A program made the translations under genes and the position numbers. From Deltaproteobacteria bacterium (GTDB taxonomy: Bacteria; Desulfobacterota; Binatia; Binatales; Binataceae): a stretch of DNA of 5,244 nt. Where the stretch lies: positions 1 through 5,244 of the forward strand of contig JAJYMR010000174.1 in the NCBI GenBank assembly GCA_021786815.1. The letters are read 5' to 3'. Positions 1-5,244 of this stretch are shown in pieces. The notes below the pieces were generated by a model that was given only the letters and a program-made list of their open reading frames with translations, did not search any database and was not told where the DNA came from. Position 1 is the first letter of the stretch. Each line of letters opens with the position of its first letter.

Positions 1-129
1 TGCGGTATGACTCCGCGGCGCGCGCACCGATGAAGCGCTTGCTGGAGGCGAGCCGCGGCAGGCTGGTGTTCAGACAGCGAAGGCTTCCGAGATGGCTGAG
101 CGACGCTCGGCCGCCGCCTATCCTCCGCC

Positions 130-225
130 TTATAACCCCTCTGATCCAGCAATTTCCAACTTTGCAGGAGCAAATGTCCCAGCCAGCGCGACCAGCGTTG
201 TCCGTTGCTCGACCAAGAAGGTCAT
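130..225 (-). CDS. Short frame coupled to the 980-residue gene; possible broken start of a third operon gene
   Basis: The last bases of the preceding gene read GCATGA, so an ATG overlaps its TGA stop by four bases. That is the same junction seen between the first two genes of the operon. From this ATG a frame of 31 codons runs to a TAA. The peptide begins MTFLVEQRTTLVALAGTF and is neither clearly a membrane segment nor a known toxin or antitoxin. There is no strong Shine-Dalgarno sequence, so expression would depend on translational coupling. It may be a real micro-protein, or the surviving start of a longer third gene cut by a frameshift or deletion. A different minus-strand frame stays open from this region to the window edge, but I recognise nothing in it. 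No clear gene or terminator is visible in bases 1-129. The coordinates are certain; the biological reality is not. Confidence 0.3.
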   Translation of the reverse strand: MTFLVEQRTTLVALAGTFAPAKLEIAGSEGL

Positions 226-3164
226 GCGCTCGTTAACAGATCGGCGTAGTCGCGAACGCCTCTGCTTCCCAGATAGTGGATCAATTCGACAGCGGTTTCT
301 CTGGTTTGCGGGCCAGTCTTCAAGGCTCGCGTAAGAATGGAGCGAACCTGTTCACGGCCGGCCATCAAGTGCCAAGGGCTGGCACCAGCTTTCGCAAGCC
401 TTACTAAGGAACCGAGCACGAGTGTCGGATGTTGCTCGAAAATAGCAGCCAAACGTTCGAGCGTGGTATGTGCAATAACGCCGATCACATTTTCGTTGCC
501 ACGAAGCGCGATCTCTAGCGCACCGTCCAACTGCGTCAGTGCCCAATCGTCCGCGAAGAACCCGCTGCGGAACCACCATCCGAACGCTGCCATTTCCCGA
601 ACGTGTCCGCCTCTGACACGGTCGTCTTGAGCAGCCTGGAGCCGGCTTTTCCACAATGTCATCAGTTTGCGTCGAACATCTTCACCGGGTACTTGATCGG
701 ATTCCCTTAGTTGGCAAAGCCAGCGCCCCACAGTTTCGAGCGCGTTGCCTCGGACTTCATCTCCGGCGCGTGCGAAAAATTCATTCAGCAGAGCGTTATC
801 GAGATCCAGCTTGCCCCGCCAGTAGAAGGCCATCAGGTGAGCGCCCAATTCGGTCTCAGGATTACCGGGGACCTTCGGCAGAGAGCGAGGCACCCCGAGG
901 CGCCGTACAGCAAGGCAGTATTGTGACTTCAGCGCGTCGACAATATCGTCGCGGGCCTCGGAAAAGGCAAGATACGCACTCCAGGCCGCCTCCCAATACG
1001 GCCTCAGGTGCTCGCTGTCGGGAAAGATGCTGCTTGCCTTGACGGAGGCCCAGGCCGGGTCGATCACATGAATCCACCGAAACCATCTGCCGTATACCGA
1101 CCGGATCGCCAGAGAAGGATCGTTGTCGATGTCAAGATGCTTTGCCAGCACTTCGCGCACCTCGGGCATTTCATCAAACGACACCGAAGCACGAGCCAGT
1201 TCGCCTGGCTGCTTCCGATAGTAGTTGCGAATCCAGAACGCGTATCGCATAACTGCGTGCAAGGCGGTGCCCCGCGTCGTGTTGATAGAGAGGTTAGACG
1301 GATCCATGTTATCACCGCCGTAACGCGCTTCGTGAGCCGGATCGGGATTGGGGTCAGATGCCAACCTTGCCAGCAGTGACCACAGGTCGCTCCGCAGCTC
1401 AAATGGAACGACAGCTGGGTCTTGCAGAAGAGCCGTGTCGAGAAGGTGAGCGATAGCGCCCCGAGTCCACGACCAGTCTTGATCTTGGTCCATCCAATAT
1501 GGGGTCCCCTTCGGAACGTCTTCGTCTCTCTGTTTAAGCACCCACTTGCAGAGCTCAATGACAGGCCCCCAGACGAACGTCTTCTTCTTGGCCACAGCCT
1601 CTCGAAGGCCATGTATGAGCGAGCTAACGTAAGTAGGGTGAACCCCGCGAAAATGAAGCGCGCTCGTCGCAAACCGTGCGGGATCTTCAGTCACTAACGC
1701 CTGAAGGTTCTGACCCAGCCCAGCGCGGGACGCCCCCATGAATTCGCGTGACGGTTGCCACGTTTGTAGATAAGAGACCAGCTCTTCGAGCCGCATCCGC
1801 CCCAGGTCCTGCTTCTCTTTAGGGCTTCTCCAACCTGTAACAACTCCCTCGCTGTAGCTAGGGAACAGAGGATGACTGGGCTCACCCAATTCTTGGACCA
1901 GCCGTTGGTAGCGCTGAGTCAACTCGTCCGGAAGACTCTTCCCCAGACGCGCGAGCCAGTCGCGCTGCCACATTCGACTGAGTCTGTCGATCTCTTCATC
2001 CGACAAATCTCGACCGCCCATGGCTTTATAATTTGCCTTCAGACCTTGCCGAGCTTTGCCTTCTTTCGCCCACTGGGGGCCTTTTTCAATCCACCTCGAG
2101 ATCCGCTGCTGGCTCCGACGATCCAACGACTTGAACGAATGCTCGAGTAGAAGGGAATACTCGTGCAAACTGTCCCCCTCGTCGAACAGCCGACTATCCG
2201 TGAGATATCTGGTGATGATCGCAACCGGCGCGTCAGGAAAGACCCTAAGCAGATGCATCACGATGCGACCGAAGATTGGCCAACGTCGTTTGCGGTCCTC
2301 CAGTACCGCGACCACATCGGCCAGCCCGGCCAACCCCTCGCGGATCAGCACTTCAGCGCCATCACGGAGCGCCGAGACAAGAAGGGGTTTGATCAGCCAG
2401 TTCACGCGATTCTGATCATGTTCCTCAACGGCAGGACGCCAAACGCAGGACGCATCGTGAGGACGCTGTCCCCCGTTACGCAGCCCTGACAGACCAATTG
2501 CGGAATCGAGCAAGTCGCAAAGAAGCCTCAGTCCCGCAAGCCGCGCGGCGCGAATAAGCTCGGGAATATACTTCTTCAGGATCTGCTCATACTCCCACAG
2601 GTCGAATCGAGCCACGGGCTCCGGCGAAAGCGAAACCTTGTCGGCGTCGCGGTCAAGTGTTTGACCCGCCCGCGGATCGGGAATTGGTCGGAGCAGGGAG
2701 CGAGCAAGTCTCAGAGCCGCTTTGCCTTCACCACTCTTGGCCAAGTGAGCTACAAGGACGCCAATGTTTTCGGGAAGGAGCGCCGGCATGGAGCGCTGCC
2801 CTTCGATCCAGCGAGCTTCCTTCGCCGCAAATGTTGCCGACAGACTGCCCCGCATCTTAATGGCGGCGTCCACAAGGTCTTCATGAACTCTGTAGTTCTC
2901 CGTTTGAGGCAGGGCGAGGATGGTTTCGAGAACCAGCTCGGACGCTTGCTCAGCGACTCGTGCCAAGTAACGCGATTCTGGCCAAGCGGGAAAACGTATC
3001 ATATTTCCTTGGCGCTGCGGCTCCGGAGGACGAGAGAGAAACCCTTGCTCCCGGAGCGGACCGATCCATTCCGCTGAATCCAGACGATCGAAGAAGTATG
3101 TATAGTTGGCCGCACTTTTTCGAATGCGTTCGACGATTTCCTGAAGGACTGTAGGATCAATCAT
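222..3164 (-). CDS. Large all-helical protein resembling the C-terminal repeat region of defence STAND-like proteins
   Basis: This 980-residue soluble protein has no signal peptide and no membrane segment. The N-terminus carries a pattern I know from many large uncharacterised bacterial proteins: YFFDRL at 23-28, EWIGPL at 32-37, GF at 41-42, RPPEP at 45-49, then FPAWPESRYLARV at 58-70. Further conserved-looking blocks are RFDLWEYEQILKK (186-198), VWRPAVEEHDQN (241-252), WHLMAGREQVRSIL (931-944) and LGSRGVRDYADLL (965-977). The rest is rich in Leu, Ala, Arg and Trp with repeated amphipathic helices, as in HEAT- or TPR-like solenoids. In related giant proteins this region follows a P-loop NTPase or effector domain. 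Here it stands alone, with no GxxxxGK(S/T) motif. The ATG at 3162-3164 is favoured because it overlaps the upstream stop as ATGA and the conserved block begins soon after it; only a weak AGAGAG lies 10 bases upstream. A scaffold, sensor or partner-binding role is inference. Molecular function is unknown. Confidence 0.9.
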   Translation of the reverse strand: MIDPTVLQEIVERIRKSAANYTYFFDRLDSAEWIGPLREQGFLSRPPEPQRQGNMIRFPAWPESRYLARVAEQASELVLETILALPQTENYRVHEDLVDAAIKMRGSLSATFAAKEARWIEGQRSMPALLPENIGVLVAHLAKSGEGKAALRLARSLLRPIPDPRAGQTLDRDADKVSLSPEPVARFDLWEYEQILKKYIPELIRAARLAGLRLLCDLLDSAIGLSGLRNGGQRPHDASCVWRPAVEEHDQNRVNWLIKPLLVSALRDGAEVLIREGLAGLADVVAVLEDRKRRWPIFGRIVMHLLRVFPDAPVAIITRYLTDSRLFDEGDSLHEYSLLLEHSFKSLDRRSQQRISRWIEKGPQWAKEGKARQGLKANYKAMGGRDLSDEEIDRLSRMWQRDWLARLGKSLPDELTQRYQRLVQELGEPSHPLFPSYSEGVVTGWRSPKEKQDLGRMRLEELVSYLQTWQPSREFMGASRAGLGQNLQALVTEDPARFATSALHFRGVHPTYVSSLIHGLREAVAKKKTFVWGPVIELCKWVLKQRDEDVPKGTPYWMDQDQDWSWTRGAIAHLLDTALLQDPAVVPFELRSDLWSLLARLASDPNPDPAHEARYGGDNMDPSNLSINTTRGTALHAVMRYAFWIRNYYRKQPGELARASVSFDEMPEVREVLAKHLDIDNDPSLAIRSVYGRWFRWIHVIDPAWASVKASSIFPDSEHLRPYWEAAWSAYLAFSEARDDIVDALKSQYCLAVRRLGVPRSLPKVPGNPETELGAHLMAFYWRGKLDLDNALLNEFFARAGDEVRGNALETVGRWLCQLRESDQVPGEDVRRKLMTLWKSRLQAAQDDRVRGGHVREMAAFGWWFRSGFFADDWALTQLDGALEIALRGNENVIGVIAHTTLERLAAIFEQHPTLVLGSLVRLAKAGASPWHLMAGREQVRSILTRALKTGPQTRETAVELIHYLGSRGVRDYADLLTSA

Positions 3165-3862
3165 GGCTTGACCGCTCTCTGAACGAGCGAGTCTATCGCC
3201 TGCTCGTCTTCAAACGTTCGCGGCACCAGCCGTTCTAAAAGAAATGTTTCAAGGACACGCTGCCAATGCGCGAACTTATCGGAGCTCGGCGAGAGGGTGT
3301 GGTGAGAGGTTAGCTCAAAGAACTCATGCATTTCAGCCCACTCATTGAGGTTCCGGTCTTCAAGCGCTTCGGGAAGGGACAAAGGATGCGGATCGAGGTT
3401 TCGAAAGGCTCTACGGGCGGCCTCTCGTCGGCTCGGGCGCTGCGAGGTAAACCATTGGAAGAAAGCTTCCAGCTCCTCGACAAACTTGTCCCACGCTCTT
3501 TTCAGGAGGCGCCCGTCGCCTTTGATTCGTTTCAGTCGGGCGTACGCTTGGCTCAGCCCCTGGACCTTACCCTTGAGATTCTGACCTCCTGAAGCCGAGA
3601 CGTGCTCTTCCTCTTGCGGAAGGTCAACACGCCGCGGCAGCTTCTCCATCACCTCCCGAAATCCGTGCGCGGCCTGGGCCATGCGGTCGGGAGGCTGACC
3701 GTCGCTGAGAGTCCACAGCGCGCCTTCGTACCACAGGGCGATGCTCGGGTCCTTTTCGTGGAGCGCCTGCCGGAGACGCTTTTGAGCCGGGGATAGTTCA
3801 AGAGAGCGCGGCTCATGTCCCGCGACACTAGTCGAACCAGGCAGCTCCGGCTTCGTGTTCAT
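3161..3862 (-). CDS. Uncharacterised 233-residue helical protein with an R-x5-H stretch, first gene of the operon
   Basis: This is a soluble, mostly helical protein. After a poorly conserved, Pro/Ser-rich tail (1-22), residues 24-76 read as a domain beginning SPAQKRLRQAL. It continues through DPSIALWYEGAL (38-49) and PDRMAQAAHGFREVMEKLP (58-76). I have seen this arrangement in uncharacterised bacterial proteins, often near defence genes. Arg60 and His66 form an R-x5-H spacing, compatible with the R-x4-6-H motif of HEPN ribonucleases, but the fold is not demonstrated. A second helical block (about 104-140) includes AFFQWF. The C-terminal part (about 172-225) carries EWAEMHEFFELTSHHT and WQRVLETFLLERLVPRTF. 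The ATG at 3860-3862 is the only plausible start before the conserved block, and an in-frame TGA lies a short way upstream. No good ribosome binding site precedes it. Its stop overlaps the start of the 980-residue gene, so the two are very probably translated together. The function is not known; an effector or partner of the long protein is a guess. Confidence 0.88.
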   Translation of the reverse strand: MNTKPELPGSTSVAGHEPRSLELSPAQKRLRQALHEKDPSIALWYEGALWTLSDGQPPDRMAQAAHGFREVMEKLPRRVDLPQEEEHVSASGGQNLKGKVQGLSQAYARLKRIKGDGRLLKRAWDKFVEELEAFFQWFTSQRPSRREAARRAFRNLDPHPLSLPEALEDRNLNEWAEMHEFFELTSHHTLSPSSDKFAHWQRVLETFLLERLVPRTFEDEQAIDSLVQRAVKP

Positions 3863-4216
3863 GGCTTCAGAAAACCACAGGAATTTCTTTCCGGGTCACG
3901 CTTGAGGAAGGGGCGATGCTGGTTCGTCCCGCTGGCCCCGCGGTGAATGCTTCTTCGCCCATAGGTTGAGCATACGCCAGCAATTCAGCCGCTCCATAGC
4001 CCCGAGCTGCCCCTGATGCGCTTGCGCCGACCAGCAAAATTCAGCAAGGCATGCGCGCCAAAGCCACAGCGTTCGACCGGCAAGAATCGACAGGCTCGTC
4101 ACTGGAATTTCCGTTTTAACCCCTTGCTCTCAGCAGAGGCATACCGGCACTCAACGCCGTAGCGCGAGTTTTGGAGCTTGTGCCGGCGCACGTACTCGGG
4201 TGCGCCGGTAAAGTGC
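3863..4216. other. Gene-free stretch upstream of the operon and beyond the transposase pseudogene
   Basis: I find no frame here with recognisable protein content. The small open frames on the minus strand have low-complexity or nonsensical composition. The promoter of the leftward operon should lie in the part next to 3862, but no pair of -35 and -10 hexamers with normal spacing stands out; a TATGCT on the minus strand lacks a matching -35. The right part (about 4104-4216) is probably the non-coding end of the insertion-sequence remnant. It includes the inverted repeat at 4183-4208 and an AT-richer GGAATTTCCGTTTTAACC (4104-4121) that could lie near the former outer end. Confidence 0.5.
4183..4208. 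repeat. Perfect 9-bp inverted repeat just beyond the transposase stop
   Basis: CCGGCGCAC (4183-4191) and GTGCGCCGG (4200-4208) are exact reverse complements separated by eight bases. The stem can be lengthened by one wobble pair and one A-T pair. It lies nine bases past the transposase stop codon. There is no T-run after the stem on either strand, so it is not a standard intrinsic terminator. It may be a leftover sub-terminal structure of the insertion sequence or a fortuitous GC-rich palindrome. Confidence 0.6.
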
Positions 4217-4870
4217 TCAGTTTTGTGGCTTCGCCGGCGTGAGAATCCGAATCTGGGCGACCCGCCGGTCGATTTCCGCAGACGCGGCGGCATTCCCCAT
4301 CTGGGCGGCGCTCCATTTTACAGTTGCCCATGCCCCCAGGCACCCCGCTGGCGCCGGCAAGGCCGGGATTTTCCGCAGCATGCCGGCAAACAGCGGTCGC
4401 CTCAGGTGACTCTCGGCCAACAGCAGCCGGTAATAACGCGCATGCTTGACCAACCGCCCGCCGGTCTTCACCAGGGGCTTGGCCGGCGCGCCGATCTTCC
4501 GCCCCAGCTTGACACTCTGATCCGGAGATACAAGGCTCTTGGCCACCACCCGCCGCGCCCGCTCCCAACTCGCCGCCCGGTAGAAAAAGCTCTTGCAGCG
4601 AGCCAACGGCCCGTAGCCGGGCCTGCTCGGCGGTCGTCGCAGCAGCGCGGCGATGTTGCGTTCCAGGATGCCGTTGGCTGGCGGGCGGATGACGTACTTG
4701 ACCTGCCGTTTTTCCAGCGCCTCGTACGGCTCCGGCTTGGCGAAGGCCCCGTCGGCGCGAAAGGCCACTTCCTTGTCCCGGTGCCGTTGACGCTCGATCT
4801 CGGGCAGCAGCAGTTCCTCTCAGTCCTCCCAGCCCTCGGCGCTGTGCACGTTGCCGGACCGCAATTTCGC
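4217..4870 (-). pseudogene. IS1380-family transposase, truncated, with in-frame stop and internal deletion
   Basis: The minus-strand translation gives a series of segments typical of IS1380-family DDE transposases: AKLRSGNVHSAEGWE, then EELLLPEIERQ, VAFRADGAFAKPEPYEALEK, KYVIRPPANGILERNIAALL, SWERARRVVAK, LVKTGGRLVKHARYYRLLLAE and RRPLFAGMLRKI. Three lesions are visible. The protein begins abruptly at about 4870, so the N-terminal part with the first catalytic Asp is missing. A TGA at 4820-4822 interrupts the frame between GWE and EELLLPEI. Between RRVVAK and LVKTGG there are only about 21 unfamiliar residues, where family members have roughly a hundred, including the GTAEQWIKEGK block with the catalytic Glu. 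The second Asp, in FRADGAF, survives. After LPAPAG the tail diverges and ends at 4217. It lies on the same strand as the operon and opposite the restriction fragment. Family identity is confident from motif recall; deletion size is approximate. Confidence 0.88.
4811..4828 (-). repeat. 9-bp near-tandem duplication that creates the transposase stop
   Basis: On the minus strand the sequence reads GAGGACTGA followed by GAGGAACTG. IS1380 transposases normally read straight from GWE into ELLLPEIE, so the nine extra bases look like a slightly altered copy of GAGGAACTG. The copy keeps the reading frame but introduces the TGA at 4820-4822. Replication slippage followed by loss of one A and gain of another would explain it; this mechanism is inference. 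Confidence 0.5.
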
Positions 4871-5177
4871 GGTCGCCGCGTGGGCCAAGAACGATCACCT
4901 CGGCTTCGAGATCGTTTACGTGTTCAAAGGCGTGGTGCGAAAGTACCGGCCGGATTTTATCATTCGGTTGGCATCAGGCGACTATCTGATTCTCGAAACA
5001 AAAGGGCGAGAGAGCGAAGAGGACCGGACCAAGCGCCGATTTCTCGACCAATGGGTCCGCGCTGTTAATGCAGATGGTCGGTTTCGCCGCTGGCGCTGGG
5101 CGGTGTCGAAGACGCCAGCGGATGTAAAGGACCTGCTCGCCTCGCCCATCGATGGCGCGCAATGGCTAGAACGATGA
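4851..5177 (+). pseudogene. C-terminal fragment of a type III Res / BPTD_3080-like restriction endonuclease
   Basis: The plus-strand frame encodes AAWAKNDHLGFEI, then VFKGVVRKYRPDFIIRL, YLILETKGRESEEDRTKRRF, LDQWVRAVN and WRWAVSKTPADVKDLLA. This matches, by recall, the extreme C-terminus of large helicase-endonuclease restriction subunits of the BPTD_3080 / type III Res type, normally many hundreds of residues long. It contains the PD-(D/E)xK nuclease core: counting from the TTG at 4851, Asp35 in RPDF, and Glu49 and Lys51 in ETK. Recognisable homology starts only at about 4872. The frame is open from 4791, but 4791-4870 is the antisense of the IS1380 transposase, so the TTG is not a natural start. 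The helicase domains are missing. The gene was evidently cut by the event that joined it to the insertion-sequence remnant. Expression is unlikely; a free nuclease domain made from a chance start cannot be excluded. Confidence 0.82.
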
Positions 5178-5236
5178 CGGACTTACTTGAGGCGAAGCGG
5201 CAGGCCGGCAACCATCAGGACGACCTCGTCGGCTAG
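5174..5236 (+). CDS. Short frame starting in the stop codon of the restriction fragment
   Basis: An ATG overlaps the TGA of the restriction-enzyme fragment (ATGA) and opens 20 codons, beginning MTDLLEAKRQAG, before a TAG. The overlap is typical of a next gene in an operon, so this may be the start of a former downstream gene cut by a nonsense mutation or rearrangement. It could also be chance. There is no strong ribosome binding site, and the window ends eight bases later, so what follows cannot be seen. Confidence 0.2.
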   Translation: MTDLLEAKRQAGNHQDDLVG

Positions 5237-5244
5237 CGCCGCAA

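Larger units (their letters stand above)
4104..4870 (-). mobile_element. Degenerate IS1380-family insertion sequence remnant
   Basis: The element is identified by its transposase pseudogene, described separately. The right boundary is where transposase-like sequence gives way to restriction-enzyme sequence, between about 4865 and 4880. The left boundary is a guess at the GGAATTTCC at 4104-4112 beyond the transposase stop. The opposite terminal inverted repeat is absent because the N-terminal end of the transposase is gone, so no pair of ends and no target-site duplication can be shown. The remnant looks more GC-rich than the operon to its left, consistent with separate origin. It cannot move by itself. 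Confidence 0.6.

Noticed and set aside
656..1042. Plus-strand frames within the operon, such as 656-1042, 2056-2415 and 2661-3077
   Set aside because: They are antisense shadows of the operon genes, with basic, Ser/Arg-rich translations and no ribosome binding sites or motifs.
1064..1672. Minus-strand frame of 202 codons, with others at 352-654 and 1694-1885, inside the 980-residue gene
   Set aside because: These lie on the same strand in other frames of a long gene with clear protein character, and they have no recognisable domains.
2720..2745. SGEGKAA (residues 144-150 of the long protein), considered as a P-loop
   Set aside because: It lacks the GxxxxGK(S/T) spacing and the Ser/Thr after Lys, has no following Walker B, and sits in a helical repeat context.
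3896..4102. Minus-strand frame of 68 codons upstream of the operon, rich in Trp, Leu and Cys
   Set aside because: It has no ribosome binding site, no recognised motif and an erratic composition. It is more likely non-coding.
4099..4293. Minus-strand frame of 64 codons past the transposase stop
   Set aside because: It overlaps the transposase C-terminus in another frame and spans the inverted repeat. Its composition gives no sign of a real protein.
4116..4898. Minus-strand frame of 260 codons overlapping the transposase
   Set aside because: It is offset from the frame that carries all the IS1380 motifs, and it is an Arg/Ala/Gly-rich product of high GC content.
4178..5068. Long plus-strand frame of 296 codons across the insertion-sequence remnant
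   Set aside because: It is the antisense of the IS1380 transposase pseudogene for most of its length and then runs out of frame through the restriction fragment. Its composition is Arg/Pro/Gly-rich and non-protein-like.
1..5244. CRISPR arrays, tRNA or rRNA genes, and long direct repeats
   Set aside because: Reading both strands showed no regularly spaced repeats, no cloverleaf and no rRNA-like sequence.

Overview
The window reads as a piece of a bacterial accessory region. A moderately GC-rich genome carries an intact, unnamed leftward operon, and to its right lie two broken genes fused at a rearrangement scar. The base composition, the IS1380-family transposase remnant and the restriction-enzyme type suggest a Gram-negative bacterium, most likely a proteobacterium. 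That is an inference; no rRNA or tRNA is present to settle it.

Left three quarters (about 130-3862, minus strand): a tightly packed operon. It starts with a 233-residue protein (3161-3862) that carries a conserved-looking R-x5-H stretch. Its stop overlaps the start of a 980-residue, all-helical protein (222-3164) by four bases (ATGA). The stop of that long gene overlaps a further ATG in the same ATGA way, opening a 31-codon frame (130-225) that ends at TAA. The long protein resembles the helical C-terminal part of large STAND/AVAST-like or other defence-associated proteins, but it has no NTPase domain. I recognise the style of both main families from uncharacterised bacterial proteins and cannot name a function. 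A role as a two- or three-gene defence module is a hypothesis based on resemblance and on the neighbours.

Middle (3863-4216): 354 bases without a convincing gene. It must contain the promoter of the operon, although I could not pick one out. Its right part probably holds the outer end of the insertion-sequence remnant, including a perfect 9-bp inverted repeat.

Right (about 4217-5244): an IS1380-family transposase pseudogene on the minus strand. It has lost its N-terminal third, carries an in-frame stop from a 9-bp near-duplication and has lost a central block. It abuts, at about 4865-4880, the last roughly 100 codons of a plus-strand restriction endonuclease of the type III Res / BPTD_3080-like group. 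That fragment keeps the PD-(D/E)xK nuclease core. A short frame begins in the stop codon of the fragment (ATGA again) but closes after 20 codons. The wreck of a restriction system next to the intact operon makes the locus look like an eroded defence island.
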